Assembly (NCBI GenBank): GCA_963665785.1
Contig: OY762456.1
Location: 2,976,001-3,040,000 of the forward strand
Direction of reading: 5' to 3'
Origin: UBA7455 sp026713185
GTDB lineage: Bacteria > Pseudomonadota > Gammaproteobacteria > Pseudomonadales > Azotimanducaceae
DNA length: 64,000 nucleotides
Part shown: positions 1 to 8,786 of the stretch, one piece after another
Position numbering within the stretch: position 1 is the first letter of the stretch
How the letters are laid out: every line of letters begins with the position of its first letter
Notes under the pieces: model-generated
The model's database searches: none
Told to the model about the DNA's origin: nothing
What the model saw: only the letters and a program-made list of their open reading frames with translations
Program-made: the position numbers and the translations under genes

Positions 1-25
1 CTTCTGACAGAACGTCTCAACCGCT

Positions 26-1291
26 ATGGCAAATCTAGATGGCTGCAAGACAATCGAAGATTTCGCGGGATGGCTCTCCGGTGGCTTAGGTCGCCCGACG
101 GCCAAGTTTATTCAGGACATGCTGTATGGGATACATACATCCCGATCAGTCAGGCTTGCGGACATCGCGCGAGCGCTTGGCGAGTCTTGTGATCTTCACG
201 CCACTCGCAACCGCCTGAGCCGAAATCTCGCAAATACGGAACTTGCAACGGAACTCTCTGATCGACTGCTGCGGCAGGGCGCTCACAGCATCAAGCGGGA
301 CACCCGGCTATTTGTCCAGGTACACGCTCTGACCAAGCCCAACGCCAGGAAAATGCAGTACCTGTACGACAAAGCTGTGGATTCAGCCAGGGAACCACCA
401 TCGTCGGCAGCGGACAGCTATCAGGTTTGTGAGATTGTCGCCAGCAACACTGGTTCGCGGAAATTTCTACCACTGCTATCGACATTCTGGTCTCGGCATG
501 CGCCAGATTACATCAGCGATGTGGATGAGATCAGCCGCGCGATTCATCGCGTGCTCACCATGACCAAAGGTCGGGGCATTGTCTTTCTGGAGAACCCCTT
601 TGTGGAGTTATCTACACTCAAACAACTTATTACTGTTCTGTCGGACGATGCAGGTGTGCAATTCGTGTCGCGGATCCAGGGTGACGATACCAGCCTTAAG
701 TACCGTCAGCAGAGCAAGACAGTGTCGGAACTGGGAGAACTATGTAACACCCTGTATGCATGCAGAATCTTCAAGGTGTTGCCCCAGGACGCAGCACCCA
801 AGACATCGCAAGACACATCAGATTTCCAGGGACTCTTTCGGGAGATTGTTTCGTCCACGGATGATGACCTGGCCGAACTCTCTATCGGGATGGAGTTCGG
901 ATCGCTCGCAGTCCGCCATCAAGAGTCACAGCGACGCCTGAACCTGATCGTTCTGAAATACGGAGTGAACATATACCTGCTCACCTCATTGCATGACATG
1001 CGGACGCGCAAGTCGCTCCTTGAGCCGATATCGTCCTGGTTTTCAACCTGGGAGGTGGTTTCTACTCATCTGAATAAACGGGACGATTTCGCGCCTGGCG
1101 AGATCGGGGTAATGACATATGATCGTTTGCGACTACTCCTTGCCCTGTTGCACGCCGTTGTCTTTTTCGAATCCCGGACCTACAAACTCAATGATTACTC
1201 CTTGACCCAATTGCAGCCCCACGAGGGGAGAAGGTTCCATCGGGATTTTCTCCTTCCAGAAGACGTGGCGCGAATGAAATCTCAAGAGTAG
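26..1291 (+). CDS. Transposase-derived protein, catalytic acids lost (copy 1)
   Basis: This 421-residue protein has the layout of IS4-type (DDE) transposases. An N-terminal part carries FIQDMLYGIHTSRSVRL and RLSRNLA, and a middle part resembles the RNase-H-like catalytic fold (KPNARKMQYL, then YQVCEIVA and RGIVFL). In active relatives, as I remember the family, the first catalytic Asp lies in a 'vDlSDiqKP'-like motif and the second in 'DRG'. Here these read FVQVHALTKP and LENPF, and no W-x-x-E-E helix is visible. The frame is nevertheless intact over full length, and an in-frame TGA at 5-7 shows the ATG is not an artefact of the window edge. A diverged paralogue lies at 9307-10518. No terminal inverted repeats are seen. 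It may be a domesticated DNA-binding protein or an old, slowly decaying element. Confidence 0.7.
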   Translation: MANLDGCKTIEDFAGWLSGGLGRPTAKFIQDMLYGIHTSRSVRLADIARALGESCDLHATRNRLSRNLANTELATELSDRLLRQGAHSIKRDTRLFVQVHALTKPNARKMQYLYDKAVDSAREPPSSAADSYQVCEIVASNTGSRKFLPLLSTFWSRHAPDYISDVDEISRAIHRVLTMTKGRGIVFLENPFVELSTLKQLITVLSDDAGVQFVSRIQGDDTSLKYRQQSKTVSELGELCNTLYACRIFKVLPQDAAPKTSQDTSDFQGLFREIVSSTDDDLAELSIGMEFGSLAVRHQESQRRLNLIVLKYGVNIYLLTSLHDMRTRKSLLEPISSWFSTWEVVSTHLNKRDDFAPGEIGVMTYDRLRLLLALLHAVVFFESRTYKLNDYSLTQLQPHEGRRFHRDFLLPEDVARMKSQE

Positions 1292-1361
1292 CGTCAACTG
1301 TTTCCAGGCACAAGGCCATGACTTACAGGTTCCTGCAAGAGGCGATTCATTTTTTTGCTGG

Positions 1362-2360
1362 TTATCGAGTTGCCTGTTCAATTGCCGCGATTGACAGCAC
1401 AGTCGGCATACCATCGGCACACAGTTGCCATTTTGCGTCATCAGTGACCTTCCAGATCTCACCGGTATCCGTACCGACATAAACACCACCTGACACTGCC
1501 GGGTCTACTGTTAATCCATGGAAGTTTACCGGGCTGGGCGAATGTCTCTTGTCACACAGGGAACGCCAGGAATCCCCGCCATCCTCGGACCGGAACAGCA
1601 TCGCTTTCGCACCCTGCTCCTGCCGGTAACTTGAAAATGCCGTGGGTGCGCTGGCTACAGTAAGTCCGTAAGGCGGGCGATGATCAATACACATCGGGCG
1701 AGAGTAGCGCGGTGTGATGCCCCTCCAGGCATAAGTCCAACTGTTGCCACCGTCCTCCGACCTGAATACCCCGGCATTGCCCTCGATCATTTCAGCGACA
1801 CCATCCAGTCGTCCATATCCTGTTGACGCATACAACGTTTCCGGTTCCAGCGGGTGCGCGAACATCATGTGCAAGTCAGGATTTTCACCCGGTAACACCA
1901 TGGACCAGGTTGCTCCTGCATCTGACGAGATGGCGATGCCGCCAACCTCAACGCCGACCCACAGTCTCTCGCCTGTGGTCACAAGGGCGCGGGCGCTGGC
2001 TGGAATAGGAGGATCGAGTGGAATACACCATCCATTTTCATCAGCAAGACGTGCAAGAGATTCGATCTCATTCCAGGTATTGCCATTATCTTCACTTCTA
2101 AAAAGACCGGTTGGCGCCGTCCCGGCATAGATTATGCCATTGCCGTTATCGCGGATTTGCCAGACCTCGGAGTCCCTGAGCCCGGCCAGCGTCCATGTGC
2201 GTCCGGCATCGTCGGATATATAAAGACCATCGCCGGTACCGGCGAACAAACGTCCGGAGATCTGAACGATTTCCCGTGCTCGACGACTCTCCAACAGGTG
2301 TTCGACACCGTCTCCTGACACGCTGAACACACCCTTGCTGGTTCCTGCGTAAATGCTCAA
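1362..2360 (-). CDS. BNR/sialidase-type beta-propeller protein
   Basis: The protein is made of repeated Asp-box/BNR motifs (SDDAGRTW, SEDNGNTW, SSDAGATW, SEDGGNSW, SEDGGDSW), each followed by a short strand such as IYAGT, LYAST or VYVGT. This gives a five- to seven-bladed propeller like the exo-alpha-sialidase/Ycf48 superfamily. No signal peptide and no sialidase arginine triad can be recognised, so a carbohydrate activity is not claimed. The open frame runs up to an ATG at 2417, but that leader is arginine-rich and unlike the family. I prefer the TTG at 2358-2360, which begins at the first blade (LSIYAGT) and has AGGAG at 2367-2371 in front. The gene converges with the transposase-derived gene at 26-1291. 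Confidence 0.7.
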   Translation of the reverse strand: MSIYAGTSKGVFSVSGDGVEHLLESRRAREIVQISGRLFAGTGDGLYISDDAGRTWTLAGLRDSEVWQIRDNGNGIIYAGTAPTGLFRSEDNGNTWNEIESLARLADENGWCIPLDPPIPASARALVTTGERLWVGVEVGGIAISSDAGATWSMVLPGENPDLHMMFAHPLEPETLYASTGYGRLDGVAEMIEGNAGVFRSEDGGNSWTYAWRGITPRYSRPMCIDHRPPYGLTVASAPTAFSSYRQEQGAKAMLFRSEDGGDSWRSLCDKRHSPSPVNFHGLTVDPAVSGGVYVGTDTGEIWKVTDDAKWQLCADGMPTVLSIAAIEQATR

Positions 2361-2561
2361 ATGCTTCTCCTGTCTACGTAAATGAAAACGAGTGTAGCAT
2401 CTTAAAAGGATCGGCAAGCCACTTCAGTCAACTATTGTAGAGAATTCTCCTGGTCTTTCAGGTGAAGTGCCACCCAGGATGTTGACCATTATTAACTATA
2501 ACTGTTACATCTTAAGGGACCATCTCAGGTCCGTTTTTTTAAGGTGAAAATCAGGAAGGTA

Positions 2562-2783
2562 TCAACCGGGAATCAGGAGCTTGAGTAATCCAAAGGTTAC
2601 AGCGGCGTTAGCAACAACAATCATCAATGCAACCTGGTACAGATCCGCTTTAGTCGCCAGATGCTCGTGTCCAGCGGCGGCGGCCTTGCTGATGGCGCTT
2701 GCCAGTGCCTCAGCTTGTTTCCGCTCTATTCCGGCAGATTCAAGCTCGTGTGCAGTTTCCAATGTGTCAAATGATTGCTCCAT
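2562..2783 (-). CDS. Small coiled-coil protein with C-terminal membrane anchor
   Basis: This 73-residue protein begins with an amphipathic helix (FDTLETAHELESAGIERKQA), continues through an alanine-rich helix to LATKADL, and ends in a single hydrophobic segment (about residues 50-70, VALMIVVANAAVTFGLLKLL). That order is typical of the small bacterial DUF1640/CCDC90-like proteins, which form coiled coils tethered to a membrane; their function in bacteria is not settled. It stands alone between the BNR protein and the CoA-transferase, in the same direction. The family resemblance, including the ATKADL motif, argues that it is a real gene despite its size. Confidence 0.65.
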   Translation of the reverse strand: MEQSFDTLETAHELESAGIERKQAEALASAISKAAAAGHEHLATKADLYQVALMIVVANAAVTFGLLKLLIPG

Positions 2784-2905
2784 GCTGACACCTTAAGCCG
2801 AGATAGAGGGCCTGTCAACGCAAATAGGAGCTGTCAGGAGCACGTTAATTGTCCGATTAAAAAAATATGGTATTTCAAAAACCCGGGGCTTCAGAGCTCA
2901 CCAGG

Positions 2906-4156
2906 TCATCCTAAATCAATTTTCTCCCTTTCACTATCAGCATGCTGTATCACACTCTCGATCTCGTCACTGCTGAAGCCAAGGTCCCGGAGTACAGACT
3001 CGGTGTCAACTCCTAATCCAGGGGGAACGCCCTTGATAGCAGGAGGCGTTTCACTGAAGGAAATCAGATTCCCGACCATCGATGTTTCACCGATGTGTTC
3101 AAGGTGTATTTGTTCAGTGTAATTATTGGCTAAAACCTGGGGATCAGTACGCACTTCATCATAATTCTGGACTTTTTCGTACACAATGTCAGGCTGGGTC
3201 GCCAGGAATGCCTGCCATTGTTCGGTCGTTTTTGTTTTGAATGCTGCCCACATCCTCTGTTGTATTTCGTGGGCATCCTGTTCTGATGCAACGGCGCCAA
3301 GACGTTTTGCCGGCGAGTCCCATTTGGGGTCCATCGCCTGCAGTGGATCGTCAACAAATATCCAGAATTGATCCCAGCTCTCATCGGAGGTGGCGATTGC
3401 GAACAGGAAGTATCCGCCGTCTGCTGTTTCGTAAATCCCGTAGGGCCCGGGGATGTTGCCATGATGCGGTCCGCTTCTCTTCAACAGAGACCCGGTCATC
3501 CAGACATGGGTCAATTCCCACATCTGCAACCACAACTGTGCGCCGAGAGCCGAAGTCTGAACTTTCTGCCCTTGACCATCGCGCGCACGGGCAACCAATG
3601 CGGTCATAATGGCCAACGCAAATTGCATGGCGCCAGCCGTGTCTGCTGTTGTCGCTCCGGGTGCAAGGGGACCGGTTTCTTCGGAGCCTGTTATGCTGGC
3701 CAGACCACCGCGTGCAATGGCAGCGCCATCCAGCATCATTTTGTCTGCATCGGGGCCAAGTGGTCCGTATCCATTCGCATGGGCATAAATGATCTGGGGA
3801 TTTAGCTGCTTTACATTCTCGAAATCAAGCCCCATCCGGCCAAGTGCCGATTCGCGATAGTTGCTCAGAAATACATCAGCGCGTGCAAGTAAACGTTGCA
3901 CTGCCTGCAGACCTGATTCCGTATGAATATCCAGACAAACTGACTGTTTGCCCCGGTTCATGGCGACGAATTGAGAACCGGGAGCCTGTGGTGGCAGCGA
4001 GTTGTTTACTCCACGAAAATAGCGGTTCATTTCACCCAGCGGCGGTTCCACCTTGATGACTTCTGCACCCATGTCACTCAGAAACAACCCGGCCGCAGGC
4101 CCCTGGATGGCTGTTGCCATCTCAACGACTTTCAGGTGACTCAACGGACTCGACAT
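2906..4156 (-). CDS. CoA-transferase family III (CaiB/BaiF type)
   Basis: Members of this family move CoA between acyl-CoA and a free carboxylic acid, or act as racemases, through an aspartyl-CoA thioester. The 416-residue protein has the standard opening (LKVVEMATAIQGPAAGLFLSDMGAEVIKVEPP), the NRGKQS segment, and D172 in TTADTAGAMQFA at the expected place of the nucleophile. Length is normal. It is the downstream member of a pair of leftward CoA-transferase genes; the two are separated by about 115 bp holding a 28-bp tandem repeat. The substrate cannot be read from sequence. Confidence 0.88.
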   Translation of the reverse strand: MSSPLSHLKVVEMATAIQGPAAGLFLSDMGAEVIKVEPPLGEMNRYFRGVNNSLPPQAPGSQFVAMNRGKQSVCLDIHTESGLQAVQRLLARADVFLSNYRESALGRMGLDFENVKQLNPQIIYAHANGYGPLGPDADKMMLDGAAIARGGLASITGSEETGPLAPGATTADTAGAMQFALAIMTALVARARDGQGQKVQTSALGAQLWLQMWELTHVWMTGSLLKRSGPHHGNIPGPYGIYETADGGYFLFAIATSDESWDQFWIFVDDPLQAMDPKWDSPAKRLGAVASEQDAHEIQQRMWAAFKTKTTEQWQAFLATQPDIVYEKVQNYDEVRTDPQVLANNYTEQIHLEHIGETSMVGNLISFSETPPAIKGVPPGLGVDTESVLRDLGFSSDEIESVIQHADSEREKIDLG

Positions 4157-4219
4157 AACTATTCTCCTGTTAAGGCCACCAGGTGGCCCGTTTCTGGTCC
4201 AGGCTGTGTTTTATAACAC

Positions 4220-4275
4220 ATCAGAAAAAGGGGTCAGGTCCATTTATATCAGAAAAAGGGGTCAGGTCCATTTAT
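4220..4275. repeat. Two tandem 28-bp units with GGGGTCAGGTCC core
   Basis: Positions 4220-4247 and 4248-4275 are identical 28-bp units containing AAAAAGGGGTCAGGTCC followed by ATTTAT. The core resembles the GGGGTCRGAG arms of the palindromic repeats at 24555, 26426 and 42052, but no inverted partner arm is present nearby. The right-hand unit supplies the TAA stop of the CoA-transferase at 4272-5471. A small hairpin (TGTGTT/AACACA, 4205-4220) touches the left edge. Confidence 0.85.
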
Positions 4276-5471
4276 ATCGCACCCTTGTCGTGCAGCGCCT
4301 TGATTTCTTCCGTGGAAAAACCCAGGTCCCCAAGAATCTCCCGCGAATGTTCGCCCAGGCGGGGAGGTTTTGAACGTATAGCAGGGCCATCTTCATTGGT
4401 GATATATCCAGCCTTGACCACGGTCACGAGAGATTTGTCCGGTAGGGGTGAGTCAATCGACTCAAACACGCCACGGTGGGCAAATTGGGGATCAGTGATG
4501 ACATCCGGCACTTCTCTTATCTCGGCGACAGCAATACCTGCACTGGCAAGGCTGTTCAGCCAATACGCAGTGGTGTTTTCACACAGGGCGTTTGTTATTA
4601 ATTCGTTAACCGCTTCAGGATTTTTCAGCCGGCCTGCCGGTGTACTGAACTCAGGTTCAGAAAACTTCTCCTCCCTGCCCAGTACTCGATACAGTTTCTC
4701 CACCTGAAGCTGTTTCAACGCTGTGATCTGTATTCGTCCGTCAGCCGTATGGAAAACATTGGCTGTGGGCTGTCCCGTGTGCGAGGTGTTACCCAACAGG
4801 CCAATCAGCTTGCCATCGTTCAGGTAGTTACTGTACTGCGAAGTCTGCAGGACGATTGCAGTATCCATCATGGCAACATCAATCCGCTGTCCCAGACCGG
4901 TCCTGGCTTTCCGGTGCAATGCCGCGGAGACTGCAAAAGCGGTGTTCAGCCCTGTCGACATGTCTACCGGCTGGTACCCTGTGCGAGTTGCTCCTGTCTC
5001 TTCATGTCCGGTTTGCGACATCATGCCGGACGATGCCTGGATCGCACCGTCATAAGCGGCCTCCCCTGCCCTGGGTCCGGATTGGCCAAATCCGGTGACG
5101 GAACAGTAAATCAGGTCTGGTTTAATCTCTTTCAGATCAGCGTAGCCCAGCCCCAGCCTTTCCATTGTTCCGGCCTTGAAGTTCTCTATCAGGACATCAG
5201 ACTGGCTAACCAGTCTCTTAACGATATCGACGGCCTCGGATGACTTCAGGTTCAATGTGATGCTTCGCTTGTTCAGATTCATATTCATGAATGCAGGTGT
5301 CAAGCCCGGGTCGTCACTCCCTTTTACCAGCCACCGGGTCTGATCACCTGTTTCGGGTTGTTCTATCTTAATGACCTCTGCACCAAGCAGAGCGAGTTGC
5401 ATTGTTGCGAAAGGTCCTGCCAGTACCTGTGTAATATCGATAATGCGAATGCCTTCAAATGCCTGTGGCAT
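4272..5471 (-). CDS. CoA-transferase family III (CaiB/BaiF type)
   Basis: A second family III CoA-transferase of 399 residues. It shows the opening FEGIRIIDITQVLAGPFATM, NLNKRSITLNL, the ENFKAGTMERLGLGY segment, and the nucleophilic Asp in YQPVDMSTGLNTAFA (D170). A TTG would allow five more residues, but the ATG at 5469-5471 has a good AGGAG five bases upstream and starts exactly where the family does. The stop codon lies inside the 28-bp repeat at 4220-4275. The LLM oxidoreductase upstream and the other CoA-transferase downstream point to a catabolic acyl-CoA cluster. Confidence 0.88.
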   Translation of the reverse strand: MPQAFEGIRIIDITQVLAGPFATMQLALLGAEVIKIEQPETGDQTRWLVKGSDDPGLTPAFMNMNLNKRSITLNLKSSEAVDIVKRLVSQSDVLIENFKAGTMERLGLGYADLKEIKPDLIYCSVTGFGQSGPRAGEAAYDGAIQASSGMMSQTGHEETGATRTGYQPVDMSTGLNTAFAVSAALHRKARTGLGQRIDVAMMDTAIVLQTSQYSNYLNDGKLIGLLGNTSHTGQPTANVFHTADGRIQITALKQLQVEKLYRVLGREEKFSEPEFSTPAGRLKNPEAVNELITNALCENTTAYWLNSLASAGIAVAEIREVPDVITDPQFAHRGVFESIDSPLPDKSLVTVVKAGYITNEDGPAIRSKPPRLGEHSREILGDLGFSTEEIKALHDKGAI

Positions 5472-5547
5472 GCTTTCTCCTGCCAATATACTCAGTTGCA
5501 GACATCGACAGTATCATATAAGAATATCAACCGCACCGGTGGACTGA

Positions 5548-6558
5548 TCATCGGAAGTGGGGTATCAACCGACGGGCACACTCTGCCAGGAAATCATACT
5601 GATGACCTTTTGCCAGAATTGGATGCGGGATAACGTGGGTTACAGGTAAGCCGAGGTCGAACACCGATTGCAGCTGTTCAGAGATCCGGTCCCAGTCCCC
5701 ATACAGCGCGAATGCGTCCGCTACGGCATCATCGAGAAAATCAACCAGAGATCCTGAATATACCGGGTCTGCATGGTGGTGGAAATCCGGCCATGCTTTT
5801 GCACGCAACACATGGGGATCACTCCCGAGCCATTCGAATCCAGGCCGATCGAACAGGAAAGGAGAGTATTCGTAGTAACCCGCCGCCATGGACTTCGCCA
5901 TGAGCCTGGCCTGTTCCGGGTCTGTTGAATAGACGGTGTGGAAGATCAAACCCAGCATAAGGTCTTTCGGGTCCCGTCCAGCCTCCCGGGCGCCCTCACA
6001 AACAGAGTCCCACGCCATTTGCAGGTTGTCTGGATGTCGACCCAGTCGGATCCAGACACCGTCGGCGACACGCCCGGCCATATGCAGTGTTTTGGGTCCT
6101 TGGGCAGCAATCCAGATGGGCACATCATGTGCCTGCTGAAGTCTGGCAGGTCTCAAAGCGCCAACATCAATCGCCTGACTGGTCAGAAGCTGCTTCATCT
6201 TTACAGTAGCCTGCTCCAGCTGATTGACATTTGCAGGCTGCAGTCCGTTGTACCTGACTGCCGTATCTCCAATGCCAAGTCCCATATGGATACGACCAGG
6301 CGCCAGCGATGCCACGGTGGATATCGAACCTGCGAGCACCGATGGATGTCGTAGTACCGGTGTATCCAGCAAGGTACCCAGATGCAATGTACTGGTCGTC
6401 CGGGCGGCAAAAGCCAGGCTCACATAGGGGTCCCGAAGCGTCAGGGGATTGCATGGAATAACACCCATATGCCAACCGAGCTCTTCTGCCCGAACTGCGC
6501 TTTCTGAAAACGGTATAACGCCCGTCATGTCGAGGCGATTAAAGGCAAACTGGATCAT
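5548..6558 (-). CDS. LLM-class flavin-dependent oxidoreductase
   Basis: A luciferase-like (bacterial luciferase/F420-dependent reductase superfamily) TIM-barrel protein of 336 residues. Visible marks are the N-terminal strand MIQFAFNRL, AARTTSTLHLGTLLDTPVLRHP, the STVASLAPGRIHMGLGIGD glycine-rich turn and VPIWIAAQGPKTLHMAGRVADG, which corresponds to the cofactor phosphate-binding region. Such enzymes use FMNH2 or reduced F420 for oxygenation or hydride transfer; sequence alone does not decide which. It lies 76 bp upstream of a CoA-transferase gene on the same strand. Confidence 0.85.
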   Translation of the reverse strand: MIQFAFNRLDMTGVIPFSESAVRAEELGWHMGVIPCNPLTLRDPYVSLAFAARTTSTLHLGTLLDTPVLRHPSVLAGSISTVASLAPGRIHMGLGIGDTAVRYNGLQPANVNQLEQATVKMKQLLTSQAIDVGALRPARLQQAHDVPIWIAAQGPKTLHMAGRVADGVWIRLGRHPDNLQMAWDSVCEGAREAGRDPKDLMLGLIFHTVYSTDPEQARLMAKSMAAGYYEYSPFLFDRPGFEWLGSDPHVLRAKAWPDFHHHADPVYSGSLVDFLDDAVADAFALYGDWDRISEQLQSVFDLGLPVTHVIPHPILAKGHQYDFLAECARRLIPHFR

Positions 6559-6720
6559 TCTTCAATTCCATACAGCCATTTAAGGGTTGACTCATGGCGC
6601 CTGCAACTGGCTCTGGGTGATGCGCACGAGAAGTTTGGGGGGTTTACCCAGCCGCTGCCTGGACCGATGGTATCCCAGCGCTGCTGGTCTGTCATCAGGA
6701 AAAGAATATTGGTCACGAAT

Positions 6721-6756
6721 CACTCCGGTTACCCATTGTGCATACACTCCGGTTAC
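6721..6756. repeat. Short direct repeat CACTCCGGTTAC x2
   Basis: The 12-mer CACTCCGGTTAC occurs at 6721-6732 and again at 6745-6756, 24 bp apart, in the gap between the LLM oxidoreductase start and the nucleoside hydrolase stop. The spacing of just over two helical turns would suit a regulator binding upstream of the LLM gene, but no regulator is identified. Confidence 0.4.
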
Positions 6757-6795
6757 ACACTAACATATTCCACAGATACCAAAGTCTGCATGTTA

Positions 6796-7689
6796 TCAGG
6801 GTGCGTTCAGCAAACGGGCTGTCAGCAGATCGTAAAACGCCGGCAGGTCATTCCAACCGACCGCTACACGCATGGTCTTGCCGTTGTCATCGATGACAGT
6901 TTTACCATCTTCAGTTACGGCAATGCTGAGTGTCTGCATGTCCAGTAGCACATCGCTGAACGCCAGGTAGATGGCAACCGTGTCGAACAGAATGGACGAA
7001 CGGTCAGGAACCGGGTTCATGCCAATTGTGGAGAGCCAGATCCGGTAGTTCTTCATCACCTCCTGCATGGCGGCATTATCTGTGTCGGTTGCCCTTCGAT
7101 AGTCGCTATCTTCCAGCCGAACAACTCCGCAGGAATCCAATGGCGTTATGGTCATATCAAAGTCGGACGAAAACACACGTATGGCCTCTGCAACGTGATG
7201 CTTCACGTTGAATTCTGCATGCACCACATTACTGCCCTCATAACCTTTGTTGACTGCTCCATGCATACCGACGAATCTCGCATTTTCCACCACCCGGGGT
7301 TCTATCTCGAGCAGCTTCGCAATGTTTGGAAGTGGACCGATACAGATGAGTACGATTTCCTCTTCCGATTGCATAATCATTTTGGCCATGGCGGTAACGC
7401 CATCTGACTCAACGACACCCGAATAGTCGGTAATCTCATAGTCCTCAACGTAAGCACGCTGATTTTCCATGGCGCTTTCAAATGGCAGGCCGATACCTAC
7501 CGGGATATCAGTTCTCCCGACGCGTTCGAGAAATTTACAGATAATCTTTGCCCGGTAATGCGTATCACCCGTGCAGGAAACCACCATTCTGATGTCGATT
7601 TCCGGGCAGCCAAGTGCCATTGCCAGCGCCCATGTGTCGTCGATATCGCTTCCGATATCCGTATCGATAATGACCGGGATTCTGTTCAT
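6796..7689 (-). CDS. Inosine-uridine-type nucleoside hydrolase
   Basis: Nucleoside hydrolases cleave the N-glycosidic bond of ribonucleosides using a calcium ion held by an Asp cluster. The signature VIIDTDIGSDIDD stands at residues 6-18 (D9, D11, D15, D17, D18). The protein also shows IGPLPNIAKLLEIEP and the FVGMHGAV strand common to the family, and its 297-residue length is slightly short of the usual 310-320. The last catalytic His/Asp loop cannot be assigned by eye. It may act on modified nucleosides or other ribosides. It lies leftward between the alpha/beta hydrolase and LLM genes, with gaps of more than 200 bp on each side, so co-transcription is uncertain. Confidence 0.85.
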   Translation of the reverse strand: MNRIPVIIDTDIGSDIDDTWALAMALGCPEIDIRMVVSCTGDTHYRAKIICKFLERVGRTDIPVGIGLPFESAMENQRAYVEDYEITDYSGVVESDGVTAMAKMIMQSEEEIVLICIGPLPNIAKLLEIEPRVVENARFVGMHGAVNKGYEGSNVVHAEFNVKHHVAEAIRVFSSDFDMTITPLDSCGVVRLEDSDYRRATDTDNAAMQEVMKNYRIWLSTIGMNPVPDRSSILFDTVAIYLAFSDVLLDMQTLSIAVTEDGKTVIDDNGKTMRVAVGWNDLPAFYDLLTARLLNAP

Positions 7690-7901
7690 GGATGAATCTG
7701 CAGGCGTCGTAAAATGAGTTTCGCAAGCTGTACGCTGCGGTTACTGAAAAGTGCCTGATTCAATGACATGTTTCGTTTCTCAAAAGTGTAAAAGCATGCA
7801 GCAGTGCTTTATTTTTGTCCAGACCGAACCCAGGGCTTGACGCCATCCGGGCACATTGACGCAATCAAGCGCATTTGGGACGACGTCGGCGACCTGGCCG
7901 A

Positions 7902-8786
7902 CTAGACCGGAGCACTTTCACCAGCGATTTCCTCCAGCAGCGGCAGGAGATGCCGGCGAAAAAGCTCGGGGTTTTCCGACATGGGAAAATGACCCATGCC
8001 TGACATGATGGTCAATTTTGATCCCTTGATCCGACTCGCCGTGGCCTGAGCCCGTTCCGGTGTGCAGGAGTTATCATATTCGCCGGAAAGTAAGTAAACC
8101 GGGCAGCGATCAGTATCGATAGCACCGGATCGGTCATCAAAATCTCCGTCCTGCCAGTAGAAATGCAGATCACCTTCAAATATTCCTGGACCCGATTGCA
8201 TATAAGCCCACAGGGTTTCCCAGCGATATTCCAATGGGCTTTGGGGTGCGATCTGACCGGAGACGAAACCGGCACAGACCATGCCGCCATGGATGTCAGG
8301 CCGGTTCAGCCAGGAAGTATCATAATAGGGTTGCAACCTGTCAGCCCCTTCCAAAGCGATCACGGCGCGATAGTCATCCGGTGTGGATAAAGCCAGATGC
8401 AAAACAATTCGACCACCCATGGAACAGCCCATCAACACAGGTTGATCCAGCCCCAGAGCTGCGCAAAATGCCTGCACCAGATCTTTGTAGGTAGCCGAGG
8501 TCAATTGATAGTCATTGTCCTGCCAGCCTGACGGCGGATTTGATTTACCATGCCAGGGTGCATCAAATGCGATCACGCGGTAATTTGCTGTAATTTCCCT
8601 GTCGCACAGAATATGGCGAAATTGTCGTGCATCGGACCCGGCAGTGTGCAGACACACCAGTGGAATCCCCTGGCCGGCTTCTTCCACATAGAGCCGGTAG
8701 TTGACCCCTCCGGTTTCCAAATTGAAGTAGCGGCCAGTGATGTCTTCATAGTCGGGTCCCGGAGTCTTGCTTATGCCCTTGCTCAT
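7902..8786 (-). CDS. Alpha/beta-fold hydrolase
   Basis: A 294-residue serine hydrolase of the alpha/beta fold. The nucleophile elbow is GCSMGG with S122, the acid is probably D238 in LLSGEYDNSCTPE, and the base H266 in SGMGHFPMSENP; LVCLHTAGSD near residue 43 gives the oxyanion loop. The family includes C-C bond hydrolases, lactonases and esterases; the substrate is unknown. Its start overlaps the stop of the SCP2-like gene at 8783-9166 by ATGA, so the two are translationally coupled and probably work together. Confidence 0.87.
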   Translation of the reverse strand: MSKGISKTPGPDYEDITGRYFNLETGGVNYRLYVEEAGQGIPLVCLHTAGSDARQFRHILCDREITANYRVIAFDAPWHGKSNPPSGWQDNDYQLTSATYKDLVQAFCAALGLDQPVLMGCSMGGRIVLHLALSTPDDYRAVIALEGADRLQPYYDTSWLNRPDIHGGMVCAGFVSGQIAPQSPLEYRWETLWAYMQSGPGIFEGDLHFYWQDGDFDDRSGAIDTDRCPVYLLSGEYDNSCTPERAQATASRIKGSKLTIMSGMGHFPMSENPELFRRHLLPLLEEIAGESAPV

